Below, piece by piece: positions 1 through 10,912 of a stretch of 64,000 nucleotides of DNA. This DNA comes from Portunus trituberculatus (Eukaryota > Arthropoda > Malacostraca > Decapoda > Portunidae). Each line of letters starts with the position of its first letter. Position 1 is the first letter of the stretch. The stretch spans positions 7,946,537 to 8,010,536 of the forward strand of contig NC_059256.1 in assembly GCF_017591435.1 (NCBI RefSeq). The letters run 5' to 3'. The translations under genes and the position numbers were made by a program. The notes below the pieces were generated by a model. That model worked only from the letters and a program-made list of their open reading frames with translations. It ran no database searches and had not been told where the DNA came from.

Positions 1-340
1 CACCAGGCAAGGCAATTATTATGGTATACCCCAGGTCGCCAATTACATGGGGGACCTGACAGTAGCAGTGGCAAAAGAAAAGAAGGAAAAAATCGCTGCC
101 ACCATTCATCCCTTTGTCCTGCCTACACAACGTGGGATTGCGAGAAAGAAAGGAAAGAAGAAAAAAAAAAAAAAAAAAAAAAAAAAGTTCTGGGTCGCAT
201 CAACCAGAGGGAGGAGAAGTGGCACAGAGACTGAAGGTCGGATGCACGACTGTGGAATCTCTGCAAACCCACTCCTATGAAATAGAAAAGAGAGAAAAGA
301 AGGAGGAATGTAGAGAATAGCTCGGGCAAAGTTTTATGAC
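1..340. other. Unassigned edge sequence with A-rich tract
   Basis: No coding sequence is supported here. The stretch is purine-rich and holds an uninterrupted run of about 26 A at 161-186, which could be the tail of a plus-strand retroposed sequence cut by the window edge. The short Lys-rich reading frames across it are products of the poly-A. Confidence 0.4.
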
Positions 341-341
341 C

Positions 342-992
342 TCACACCCTGGGAGAGGCCAACCACCCACAGGGTGGGGTTGGTTGTAAGGTTACCACCC
401 CTAAACATTGCTTTGAAAATTTCATAGTCCTGTCTATCACTACTCCTAAATCCTTTCCTTCCTCTACTGCCTCTAGCCAACATCCCTCCATCTCATAGTT
501 AAAGTTTGTGTTGTCTTTACCTAAATGCATAACCTGACACTTATCAGAATTAAACTCCATCTGCCACCTGTCTGCCCATGCTATCAGCCTGTCCAGGTCT
601 CGTTGTATTCTGTAATTGTCCTTTTCACCCTGTACTGCACATGCTATCTTAGTATCATCTGCAAACTTTGATACTTTGCTACTAATTCCTATATCTAAAT
701 CGTTAATGTACACCAAGAAAAGAAGAGGTCCTAGCACTGATCCTTGGGGTACCCCACTAACCACTTCCTTCCACTCAGACATTGCCCCATTTAATACTAC
801 TCTCTGTTTCCTATCAGAAAGCCATTCACTAATCCAATCAACTAACCTACCCCCTATCCCATGTAGTCTCAATTTGTACACTAGCCTCCTATGCGGTACC
901 TTATCAAATGCCTTGCTAAAATCTAGATATATAACATCTATGCTATTTCCATCATCTAACTCCTTGGTAATATATTCTAAGATATCGAGCAA
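342..992 (-). pseudogene. CR1-type reverse transcriptase fragment
   Basis: This is an open stretch of about 200 residues with RT palm motifs in order: YLDFSKAFDKVPH, RKQRVVLNG, SGVPQGSVLGPLL, the catalytic FADDTK, and the thumb-region WQMEFNSDKCQVMHLG. The last residues (after KFSKQ) do not match the family and belong to unrelated sequence beyond the break. The upstream RT fingers (1000-1600) are present but broken into other frames. Confidence 0.8.
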
Positions 993-2781
993 ATTTGTAA
1001 GACAGGACCTCCCTGATCTAAAGCCATGTTGGGTATCTCTAATTAATCTATTCTCATTTAAATGCTCCCAAATACTACCCTTAATGATTTTCTCTAGTAT
1101 CTTACATACTATACTAGTTAAACTGATCGGTCTATAATTATTCGCATCATCCTTCCTACCTTTTTAAATATTGGAGTAACATTAGCTAACTTCCAGTCCT
1201 GAGGTATCTCAGCAAACCTAAGTGATCTTTCAAAGATTAACTTAAGTGCTTCAGAAATACTGTCTACACCCTCCCTAAGTACTCTGGCATGTAGCTCATC
1301 AGGACCACTGGCTTTCCTATCGTCTAGTTCAAGAATAAATTTCCTAATAATTCCCGGTTTTATATCAATATTTTCTAAAGCTCTTAAACTACTCGTCGCA
1401 CTGTTTGTAACAGGATTTCCTATTCTTTCCTAGTAAATACTGAAGAAAATTGTTCATTCAATAATTCTACTATGTCTTCATTTTGATCCACTACTACACC
1501 ATCTTTTCTGAGTGGTCCAATCCTATCCTTATTTCTTTTATCACTGACCTTGTAATAACTATATAATTTTTGGGATCTTTACTCCCAGCTCTAGCTAGTT
1601 TTATCTCTGCCTGCCTTTTACTTTTTTATAACCTTACTCAAATCATCCCTGACCTGTCTGTACCTAATCAAATCTACATCTTCCCACTTTTCTGCAACTC
1701 TCTGTATGCCCTCTTCTTCTCTCTGATCTGGCTACCTATCTCATGAGTCCACCATAATGGCTTCCTGTTTCTCTGCCTTATATCTTTGTAAGGGATACAC
1801 TGCATCACTATACCCTTTACTACAACCTTAAAAATATCCCACATCTCCTGTGCAGTTTTATTTCCAAAACTATCTTCCCAGTTTACCTCTCCTAATAACT
1901 GACGTAACCTACCATAATTGCCTTTCTGATAGTTTGGGACTCTAGTCTTATTCACTATATTATCCCTACTGGAATTAATGATAAATCTAATTATATGATG
2001 GTCACTGTTTGCTAAAGTCTCTCCTACCTCAACTTCCTTTAAACAATGCTCAATATTTGTTAGTACTATGTCTAAAACCTTCCTCCCCTAGTAGGTTTAT
2101 CTACCATCTGCACTAAATAGTTATCCTGAAAACTTTCCATAAACTTATTTTCACTAGCATCTCCTACCATCCTCTCCCAGTTTACTGACTTAAGATTAAA
2201 ATCCCTAAGATAATTGTCTGACTAGTACACCCCTATTTATCTCATCTACCATAAGGTTGTCTACATCTGCTGACTGGTTAGGTGGCCTATAAAAGCTCCT
2301 ACTCTAATAACCTTACTTTTGTTTACTCTAACATCCAGCCATAAGGACTCTACTCTGTTATCTACCTTAATACCATTAACCTGACTGGAAATGAAGGATT
2401 TTTACATAAATAACTACTCCTCCGCCTATCCTACCAATTCTCTGGTGTAAATACATAATGTATCCATCTACTTCATATTCTTTCCTATTTTCCTAAACTT
2501 TTCCTCATTTACCCATGCCTCTGTGACACATACAACATCTAGGTCCTCCTCAACTATATAACTAGATAACTCGTCCTTCTTGTTCCTAAGACTCCTGGCA
2601 TTTACATAAAAACATTTAAGTCCTGCTACCTTCCTAGATGCTGTCTCCTTATTTGGAATCCTAATCTTATTCTCTCCTATTTGCACCTGGAAATCTTTCC
2701 TAATCTTTTCACTATCTCTGTTTATCCTATCTAATTTATGTCTAGCATCTTTCTTCTGGAATGCATTTGCTACCTCACCCC

Positions 2782-3573
2782 CTACACTCCATCCCAACTC
2801 CCCTCCAGACATCCACTCAGCACATCCACACCCTTCCTACTCAGATGCACACCATCCCTAGCATACAAATCCCTTCGCCCATAGAACCTATCCCATACAT
2901 CCACAAAGCTGACACCCACATCCTTACACATCCCTTTTACCCGATCATTCACACCAATGGTTCTAGACAACCATTCCTGCTAACATACACACGAGGCAAG
3001 ATTCCTGACACTACACACCTCCTACCACTCTCCCTTATCTTGCCTAACATTTCCCGAAATCTTGCCACTAACTCCTCCGACCCACCTGCTCTGACATCGT
3101 TCCCACCTACGTGCAAAACTACTACACCCTCCTCTCCATCCCCCAACCCTCTTCTGCACCTCCTCACTCACTGCCTTCACACCTGCACCAGGCATACACA
3201 CGTTCGTCCTCCTATCCCTGTCTTTCCCACAGAAAGTGCTATCTAAATACCTAACCTGAGAGTCACCCACCACACACACCTGAGGTGTGCTAGGCACAAC
3301 CATCCTCCTCCTCTCCTCTACCCCCTTCTTTCTCCTTTCACTCACCACAACCACTTCATTCACTCCACTCTCACTCTCCCCCTCCCCCTCCCCCTCCAAC
3401 AAACCGAACCTATTTTCACAGTCAACAGGTTTAGTCCTATCCTCCCTAACTGCCTCCGCTTTCCTTCCCCTCGCAACCTGCCATCTCTGCCTATCCTGAC
3501 TACTATCTTTCCCAGTCTGGCTCGCCTGCTCCCTCTTCCCCACTCTGCTCTTCCCAACAGAGGGCCAAGCCAC
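2782..3573 (-). pseudogene. LINE ORF1 with SGNH hydrolase (esterase) blocks, frameshifted
   Basis: Three reading frames, each broken into the next, carry the consecutive blocks of an SGNH/GDSL hydrolase. Block I is VGDSQVRYLD near 3256-3274 (nucleophile Ser in GDS). Block III is LHVGGNDVRAG near 3090-3112 (GGND). Block V is ARDGVHLSRKG near 2838-2862 (catalytic Asp and His in DxxH). Esterase domains of this kind are established in ORF1 proteins of some CR1 elements. Upstream is a charged, low-complexity region rich in Glu, Arg and Ser. The shifts between blocks I and III and between III and V mean no intact enzyme is made from this copy. Confidence 0.75.
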
Positions 3574-3610
3574 CCTGTCGCCCTCAGAAGGTCCAACCTT
3601 TGGCCTAACA

Positions 3611-4283
3611 CTTCCTTATGTGTTTCTTTTTATGAGGGGTCCACACTACTCCTGCATATTCCAATCTGGGTCTTATTATAGTACTTATCAATTTCTTCAT
3701 CATTTCTTTGTCCATGTACTGAAATGCTACTCCAATATTCCTTAGCAAATTATATGTTTCTCTAAAAGTTCTATCAATATGGCTTACCAGTTGCTTGTTT
3801 TCTTCCATCGTCACTCCTAAGTCCTTTTCCTTTTCTACTTTCTCCAGTTCTACTCCATCTCCCATCTTATAGATTCCCACGGGTCATCTTTCACTCTTTC
3901 CCATTTCCATGCCATGGCTTTTGTTTACATTGAATTCCATTTTCCACTTTTTACTGCATTCCCAGATCTTATTTAGGTCTTCTTGCAGTATTTCACAATC
4001 CTCTTTTTGCTTTATAACTCTGCACAGTTTCGTATCATCTGCAAACAGATTTATGTAGCTGTTCACTCCTTCTGGCATGTCGTTAATATAAATGAGGAAA
4101 AGTATTGGTGCCAATACTGACCCCTGTGGCACTCCGCTTTCTACTGCTTTCCACTTGGACTTCATATCTTTAACTACTGTCCTTATTTCTCTCCCCCTCA
4201 AGTAATTTTCTATCCATCTCAATGTGCTTCCTTTTAAGCTACCCTTCTCTTCTAACTTCCATAGTAATCTTGCATGTGGCACT
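3611..4283 (-). mobile_element. LINE family B fragment (RT palm to thumb)
   Basis: This internal piece of the same family as the copies at 9705-13603 and 51127-54152 encodes RLLWKLEEKG, SGVPQGSVLAPILF, the FADDTKLCR catalytic box and the RNase H-less C-terminal LEYAGVVWTPHKKKHIRK. Its upstream end stops at cacttt (4283), exactly where the (AC) tail of the next LINE begins. Its downstream end stops where the CR1-like copy begins. It is therefore a remnant trapped between two other insertions. Confidence 0.8.
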
Positions 4284-7200
4284 TTGTGTGTGTATTTACC
4301 TATTTGTGTATTACAGGGCCCGAGCTAAGCTCTCTGTGTCCTGTCTCCTTGTCCATTCCTGTCATATCTCTCTTTCATCTGATTGACACACACCGTGTCA
4401 ACGACATGACTGCTCAGTTTATTCCACTTATCAATGCTACGATGCGGGAAACTGTATTTTCTCACGTCATTTAGACAGATGTCCTTTATTAGCTTTTTTC
4501 CATGTCCTCGGAGATAATTACTTGTGGTCACCTTTATCAACTCTCTATCCAGTATGTCTATCTTGTTCACCAATTTATACATAGTTATCATGTCTCCTCT
4601 TCTCTCTCTCTCTCTCTAATGTCTCTCTCTCTCTCTCTCTCTCTCTCCTCTCTCTCTAACTCCTGAGTCCTGGTACCATCCTTGTTGCCAGCCTTTGTAC
4701 CCTTTCTACCTTCTTCACATTTTTCTTCATATGTGACCAGACACATGCTGCATATTCTAGCTGGGGTCTTATTAAGGTGCATAATATCTTCTTCATCATT
4801 CCTTCATCTAGGTAGTGGAATGCAAGGCCAATATTTTGAAGCATGTTGTATGTTTTCCCAAAAATCTTGTTAATGTGTTTCTCCGGTGACAAAGTGTTTT
4901 GCACGGTTACTCCTAAGTCTTTCTCCTCATTGGTCTCTTTAATTTTCTCATCATCCAGTCTGTAATCCCAGTTTAGTCTGTATCTACTTCTTCCCATTTT
5001 CATAACATGGGTCTTGTCTATATTAAATTCCATCTGCCACTCTACTCCACTCATATATTTTATCAAGATCTTCCTGTAACTTGTTACAATCTTCCACATT
5101 CTTTAGTCTCCTCATAATATTAGTATCGTCCGCAAACATGTTCATATAACTGTCAATTCCTACTGGCATATTATTAACATAAATCAAAAACATGATGGGA
5201 CCCAGCACTGACCCTTGTGGAACTCCACTGGTTACCTTCTTCCACTTGGACTTCTTTCCTCTCACCACTGTTCTCATTTCTCTTCCCATTAAGTAATTGT
5301 CCATCCATTTTGCTAGTTTATCATTTACTCCTCCTGTCATCTTTAATTTTCACATCAGTCTATTGTGTGGTACTTTATCAAAGGCCTTTCTCAAGTCCAG
5401 GTAGATAGCATCCACCCATCCCTCTCTATGTTGCAGTATGTCAGTCACTCTTGAATAAAAACATAATAAATTGGATACACACGATCTTCCTTTTCTGAAA
5501 CCAAACTGCCTTTCACTCAGAATGTTTTCTCTTTCTAGATACTCACTCCACTTAGCTTTAATTACTTCTTCACATACCTTGCACAATATACTAATCAATG
5601 ATACTGGTCTATAATTTAGCGGTTCCATTCTACTACCATTCTTATATATAGGCACAATGTCAGCTCTTTTCCACTCTTTCGGGACTAATCCTGTTCGTAT
5701 GGAGGTATCCACAATATCAAATATGGGGTTCAACAATTGATCCTTATATTCTTTTAGCAACCTCCCAGATATGCCATCAGGCCCCATTGATTTATTAATA
5801 TCCAGATTGCTTATAATTTTCCTTAGTCTTCCTTAGTAACCATGATGTCCTGCATTTGCTTTATTTCCGTAGGCCTTCCTCCCATAAATGCTCCTCCTTT
5901 GTAAACACTTTGCAAAAGTTGTCGTTCAAAATTTCAGTTATCTCCAGCATCTTCATATACTTCTTCCCGTTTTTACCTTTTCTATTGCCTCCCTTTTATT
6001 TAGTTTTCCATTTATGAATTTGTAAAACATTTTGGGTCACTATCACAGTTTTCCACCACCCTCTGTTCATATTCCTTCTGTGCTGTTCTCCTTACTTCAA
6101 TGTATCTATTCCTTGCTGTTTTGTAGCCTTCCCTTGATAATACATCACTGCTTTTCTTAAGTTTCTTCCATGCCTTTTCTTTGTTCTTTTTTGCTTCTTC
6201 ACAATTTCTATTAAACCACTGTTTATTATTTAAAGTCCCCTTCCTGTAATATGGCACAAACTTTTTCACAGCAGAGTTATACAAATCCATAAATTTATCG
6301 TACTTCAATTGCATATCTCTTTCCTGGTATACCACGGACCAGTCAATTTCATTAAAGAACTCCCTTATATGGTTATAATTTGCCCTAGTATAATTTAATT
6401 TTTCCTCCCTGCGTTCCACAATCTTATTCGTGCTTAATTCTGTATCCAGCTCAAAGCTTAGGACATCATGATTGCCTTTCCCCAAGGGACTTTCATGTTC
6501 AATTTCCTCTTTTAGAGAGATTCCCCTGGTAAATACCAAATCCAACCTTGCTGCAATATCCTGTCCCCTGCACCTTGTTGGTGATCTCACCCACTGTGCC
6601 ATCAAGTTATTTGTTGCTACCTTTAACAACTCTTCTGCCCACTCACCACCTTTCACCACTTCGTAATCTTCCCACACTATTTCTTTGCAATGAAAGTCTC
6701 CAACTATCATCACTCTATCCTTTCTGTTGAGTTCTTGCTTCATTCTGTCTAGAGTATTTCTCATCACCATTTGGTACTGTCCATATTCCCAAGCACTGGT
6801 TCTGGGTGGTATGTATACTGTTATAATATTAATGTCCCTCTTGCCATCTGTTATAAGCATACTTATCACTTCCTCATTTCTCTTACTATAGTTCACCTCC
6901 TTCACTATCAGATCTTCCTTAGTAAGAACCATTATACCACCACCTCCTTTATTTTTTCTATCATTTCTCCATACTTTGTAGTGTTTTACAACAAACCAGT
7001 CTAGCTTTATTTCGGGCCTTAGCTTTGTTTCCACTACACACATTATTTCCGGTTCGTTATTTCTTAGGTAATCCATACATTCTAGCCTCTTAGACAGAAA
7101 TCCATCTATGTTCGTGTAAGTCACTTTTATTCCATTCCTAGTCTTGTTCTTCTATGTAATGCCTATTCCGTCTGTTTTATTCACCACTTCTTTAGCCTCC

Positions 7201-7369
7201 CATTTCTCATCCTCCAAAAAAACTTGATCTTTTCCTCCACTGTTCTTTCGTCATTCCTCTCCTTCACTTCAGATACTAGCTCCTTCATCTTCATTCTCTC
7301 ATCTTGTGACATATTTCTTCTTATGTAAATTGTTTTGGTTTCCTCAGGGTCCTTAAGTTTCCAAGCCCT

Positions 7370-7372
<3 letters not shown>
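4284..7372 (-). mobile_element. LINE family A copy, 5'-truncated in ORF1
   Basis: Read 5' to 3' from 7372 to 4284, it holds the end of ORF1 (7372-7130), the ORF2 endonuclease (7124-6012), RT (5787-5023, continuing to 4656) and the C-terminal tail ending DRTQRA (4325). The 3' end runs ATAGGTAAATAC followed by (AC)4. A second copy at 47462-51020 is nearly identical in protein sequence. Breaks seen: a frameshift near 5040, a (TC)n/(GA)n tract at 4603-4650, an endonuclease GDFH instead of GDFN, and an in-frame TGA at 5350-5352. The 5' end abuts a (TG)n tract that is the tail of the adjoining LINE. Confidence 0.88.
6012..7124 (-). pseudogene. LINE ORF2 apurinic-like endonuclease domain
   Basis: An open frame of 370 codons begins YTNIDGFLSKRLE and contains the endonuclease-exonuclease-phosphatase series: IMCVVETKL (metal-binding Glu), GGGGIMVL, IITVYIPPRTSAWE, MIVGDFHCKE, RLDLVF and HDVLSFEL. 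The family normally has Asn in GDFN. Here it is His, which should damage catalysis. The C-terminal half (from about residue 250) is the basic linker, with QWFNRNCEEAKKNKEKAWK, that leads to RT. The reading frame breaks at 6012 before RT begins. Confidence 0.8.

Positions 7373-7373
<1 letters not shown>

Positions 7374-7432
<59 letters not shown>
7374..7432. repeat. (TG)n microsatellite at LINE junction
   Basis: About 58 bp of uninterrupted TG. It is the 3' tail, seen on the opposite strand, of the LINE at 7433-7872, and it also abuts the 5' end of the LINE at 4284-7372. Confidence 0.9.
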
Positions 7433-7433
<1 letters not shown>

Positions 7434-7872
7434 GGTGTATTTACCTAGTTGTAGTTTTACAGGGCCTGGGCTTTATGTTTGTTTGGCCCTGTCTCCATAT
7501 CTACACTTATCCAATTTTTCTTTAAAACTATGCACACTTGTTGCTGACACCACTTCCTCACTCAAACTGTTCCACGTCTTAACACATCTTTTTTGGGAAA
7601 CTATATTTTTTAACATCTCTCAGACATCTTCCCTTCCTCAGCTTTTTACTATGCAATCTTGTGCTTCGAATGTCATATTCTTCTCTCAGGATCAGTTTCT
7701 CATTATCCACTTGGTCCATTCCGTTGATCAATTTATAAACTTGTATCAGATCCCCTCTCTCCTTTCTCTGTTCCAGGGTTGGTAGATCCATAGCCTTTAG
7801 TCTCTCCTCATGTCATCCCTTCAAATTCTGGAACCATTCTTATAGCCATTTTTTGTAGTCTCTCCAACTTCC
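7433..7872 (-). mobile_element. LINE family B 3' fragment
   Basis: A 5'-truncated copy encoding the ORF2 C-terminal tail (LPTLEQRKERGDLIQVYKL, LRKGRCLRDVKKYSFP) and the 3' end CTGTAAAACTACAACTAGG, then TAAATAC-(AC)n. (TG)n on the plus strand borders it on both sides: 7374-7432 at its 3' end and 7873-7897 at its truncated 5' end. It therefore lies inside an (AC)n tract. Confidence 0.85.
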
Positions 7873-7960
7873 TTGTGTGTGTGTGTGTGTGTGTGTATGT
7901 GTGGAGCATGTAGTGGTGTGTTTTGGGTATGTAGTATTGTGTGTGGGTGTAGGCTGGGAT
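7873..7960. repeat. (TG)n and TG-rich tract
   Basis: A short (TG)n (7873-7897) followed by GT-rich sequence, the remaining side of the microsatellite into which the adjoining LINE fragment appears to be inserted. Confidence 0.7.
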
Positions 7961-8044
7961 TGGCAGAGTTTGGTTAGCGTTGTTACAGGTGTTGATCTTG
8001 TTGCTTCTTCTTCCTTCCTTGCTGAAAGAGGAAAATGAAATGCG

Positions 8045-8335
8045 TTAGTTTAGAGTCAAAAGAAAGGGAAAAAAAGGTTTGCTTAGTGAGAAGAGGGAAA
8101 AATAATAAAAAAAAAGGTTAGTTTAATTTATAAAATGAGTAAATAGGTTAGCTTAGTGTCAAAAGAGGGAAAAAGTGTTTGCCTGGTGAGAAGGAAAAAA
8201 ATAATAAAAAAAAAGTTAGTTTAGTCTATAAAATGAGGAAATAAGTTAGCTTAGTGTCAAAAGAGAGGGAAAAGGTTTGCTTGGTGAGAAGAGGAAAAAA
8301 AAAATAGAAAAAAAGGTTAATTTAGTCTATTTTGT
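8045..8335. repeat. ~100-bp degenerate tandem repeat, three units
   Basis: Units start near 8045, 8147 and 8245. Each has the order gttagcttagtgtcaaaag, an A/G-rich tract, tttgctt-gtgagaag, a long A run with AATAAT, and gttagtttagtctataaaat. Divergence is low and mostly in A-run length. No coding potential. Confidence 0.75.
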
Positions 8336-8462
8336 GTTGCCTCTTTCCTATTTCTTCACTGAGAGAAATGACGAGGAAAAGAAAGGAAAAAATGAAGCTG
8401 TTTTCTATTTCCTGTTGCCTCTTTCCTCTTCACTGAGAAAACCTAACCTAACCCCATACTAG

Positions 8463-8654
8463 GTGACCTGGACTGGGACCATGCTTGGGTGTGTGGTGGA
8501 GGTGGTAGTGCGGTGTGGTGAGTACCAGACGGCCCTGGAGGTGCTGCGCGAAGCCACCGCAGCGCCCCAGGCTGTGTTGGGGGTTCTGCCAGCACAATCC
8601 CTCACAGCACTGCTCTCTGCCGCGCTGCACAGGAAGGATGCTGATACTGCTGTG
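8463..8654 (+). CDS. Internal coding exon of an unidentified helical-repeat-like protein
   Basis: The exon is bounded by an AG acceptor at 8461-8462 and a strong GTGAGT donor at 8655-8660. It is 192 bp (64 codons) in phase 0. The peptide (TMLGCVVEVVVRCGEYQTAL, then EVLREATAAP and LTALLSAALHRKDADTA) is Ala/Leu-rich with paired amphipathic helices, as in PPR or TPR solenoids. It joins in frame to the exon at 14450-14626. Codon use is GC-rich, unlike the AT-rich surroundings, which supports coding. Upstream exons are not visible in the window. PTCD3/mS39-like identity is only a guess from the helical pattern. Confidence 0.6.
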
Positions 8655-9337
8655 GTGAGTGTCTGTGTCTGTGTGTGTGTGTGTGTGTGTGTCTGTCTGT
8701 CGGTCTGTCTGTGTTTATTTAATCTTTTAATCATTTATTTATCTTATTATTTATTTCTGCTTTATTTATAAGTAATAAAAATTATCAAGAAATTAGTTTT
8801 GATATTAGTCCGGTTCCCCTATTATATAATGATTTATTCTGGCCCAGGTTACCGTTAATGGATGATTTATTCTGGCCCAGGTTAGGGTTGGTTAAGGTTA
8901 TTTATTTATTTATTTTTTTTTTTTTTCTTCTTCATATTTATGGCCTATAGCATCTGTAGGCATACTTGAAGTAGTACATGTGGGAAGCGCTGTTCAGCTT
9001 CTGCCATTAGTGGCGCAGGCAATTTTACTTATAGTGGTGGGCATATTAGGGCCCATATCACCACCCCCAGTGCATCTTTGGTGTAACCACCTAGAACCTG
9101 GGTATCATGGTGACATGTCACTAACTTTAAACCTCTCCACAAACGGCAAAGTATCAAGGCAATACATGGTGGGATTCGAACCTATGCGTGGACGTCTGCC
9201 CTATCCCACGCTCACCACCTCCCTAATGCCCAACAAGTGACAGTAAAAACAAAACCGTTATTATTATTATTGTTATTATTATTATTATTAGTACATATCT
9301 AACCTAGCCTGACGGTAATTTGTGCTATATATAAGTA
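8655..9337. other. Intron start: TG tract and SINE, otherwise unassigned
   Basis: Holds a short (TG)n (8670-8692), AT-rich sequence, two copies of a gatttattctggcccagg phrase (8829 and 8861), and the minus-strand SINE at 8913-9236. No exon is seen. Confidence 0.5.
8913..9236 (-). mobile_element. tRNA-derived SINE (type 1), poly-A tailed
   Basis: Matches on the opposite strand the element at 63282-63621. Its poly-A tail appears as poly-T at 8913-8926. The head carries a B-box-like GGTTCGAATCCCACCATG and the phrase GGGCAGACGTCCACGC. The body contains AGAACCTGGGTATCATGGTG-like sequence read on the plus strand, and tcagcttctgccattagtgg. The head's A-box half is damaged. Not a functional tRNA. 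Confidence 0.8.
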
Positions 9338-9508
9338 CAGTAATCGCCCACGTATCCGGTTCGCCACTATCCGGAATTCGTTACTATCCGGAGCTGCCCC
9401 CAAGCATATTCCAACCTACCGCGCTAGCGATCCCTCAATCCCGCTAGGCAGCACAGCACTTAAGGCGGCGTCACAATAACACTTTCCGTCATCTTCAACG
9501 ATTTCCGT

Positions 9509-9513
<5 letters not shown>

Positions 9514-9575
<62 letters not shown>
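9514..9575. repeat. (TC)n microsatellite
   Basis: About 60 bp of TC dinucleotides within the left arm of the Tigger-like element. Confidence 0.9.
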
Positions 9576-9584
<9 letters not shown>

Positions 9585-9703
9585 GCCAAATTAAGATCTA
9601 TGGTTTCTAACCAAAACTTTTGTAATAAAATTTATTTTCTTGCTAATTGGAATAATGCTATAATCTCAACTTAATAGCATCTTCATAAGTAGATGTAAAT
9701 ATA

Positions 9704-9738
<35 letters not shown>

Positions 9739-10177
9739 TTACCTAGTTGTATTTACCTAGTTGTAGTTTTACAGGGCCTGGGCTTTATGCTCGTGTGGTC
9801 CCGTCTCCATATCTACACTTATCCAATTTTTCTTTAAAACTATGTACACTCGTTGCAGACACCACTTCCTCATTCAAACTGTTCCAAGTCTCAATACATC
9901 TTTGCGGGAAACTATATTTTTAACATCTCTCAGACATCTTCCCTTCCTCAGTTTTTTACTATGCGATCTTGTGCTTCTAATGTCATATTCTTCTCTCAGG
10001 ATCAGTTTCTCATTATCCACTTGGTCCATTCCGTTGATCAATTTATAAACTTGTATCAGGTCTCTCTCTCTCTCTGCTCCAAGGTTGGTAGATCCATTGC
10101 CTTTAGTCTCTCCTCATATGTCATCCCTTCAAATTCTGGAACCATTCTTGTAGCCATTTTTGTAGTCTCTAATTTTC

Positions 10178-10912
10178 TTATGTGTTTCTTTTATGAGGAG
10201 TCCACACAACTCCTGCATATTCCAATCTGGGTCTTATTATAGTACTTATCAATTTCTTCATCATTTCTTTGTCCATGTAGTGAAATGCTATTCCAATATT
10301 CCTTAGCAAATTATATGTTTCTCTGAAAATTTTATCAATATGGCTTACTGGTTGATTATTTTCTTCCATTGTCACTCCCAAGTCCTTTTCCTTTTTTACT
10401 TTTTCTAGTTCTACTCCATCTCCCATCTTATAGATTCCCACTGGTCGTCTTTCACTTTTTCCCATTTCCATGACATGGCTTTTGTGCACATTGAATTCCA
10501 TCTCCCATTTTTTGCTCCATTTCCAGATCTTGTTTAAGTCTTCTTGCAGTATTTCACAATCCTCTTTTTGTTTAATGACTCTGCACAGTTTCGCATCATC
10601 TGCAAACAGATTTATGTAGCTGTTCACTCCGTCTGGCATGTCATTTATATATATGAGGAAAAGTATTGGTGCCAATACTGACCCCTGTGGCACTCCGCTG
10701 TCTACTGTTCTCCACTTGGACTTCATATCTTTAACTATCGTCCTTATTTCTCTCACCCTTAAGTAATTCTTCATCCATCTCAATGTGCTTCCTTTTAAGC
10801 CACCCTTCTCCTCTAACTTCCATAGTAATCTTTCATGTGGCACTTTATCAAACGCCTTTTTTAAATCTAAATAAATACAGTCAACCCATCCCTCTCTCTT
10901 GTACTCTATCAA
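10178..10912 (-). pseudogene. LINE ORF2 reverse transcriptase (palm and thumb)
   Basis: A 244-codon open stretch with CIYLDLKKAFDKVPHERL, SGVPQGSVLAPILFLIYIN, the catalytic FADDAKLCR, WEMEFNVHKSHVMEMGKSER, KDLGVTMEENNQP and LEYAGVVWTPHKR. The fingers (GPDEVSGRILKECREEL, WKRAEVVPIYKSGRK) lie in the next frame at 11285-10881. The active-site Asp pair is intact, but the two frames are not joined. Confidence 0.82.

Larger units (their letters stand above)
342..3610 (-). mobile_element. CR1-like non-LTR retrotransposon with SGNH-esterase ORF1 (decayed)
   Basis: The element reads 5' to 3' from 3610 down to about 405. ORF1 (3573-2782) carries esterase-like blocks. ORF2 follows with an endonuclease start (2812-2468; VNARSLRNKKDEL and VCVTEAW), a linker (1955-1674; LWWTHEI) and reverse transcriptase (992-342; YLDFSKAFDKVPHRRL, SGVPQGSVLGPLLF, catalytic FADD). 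The motif set is that of the CR1 clade. Several frameshifts break both ORFs. The RT frame leaves the family pattern after KFSKQ near 405, so the 3' end looks truncated or replaced. It differs from the other LINEs here in lacking an (AC)n tail. The 5' end abuts another LINE fragment at 3611. Confidence 0.85.

Noticed and set aside
342..3610. Counting this LINE and the 3611-4283 fragment among (AC)n-flanked copies
   Set aside because: Neither has (AC)n at its preserved ends. One is a different family and the other is truncated by neighbours.
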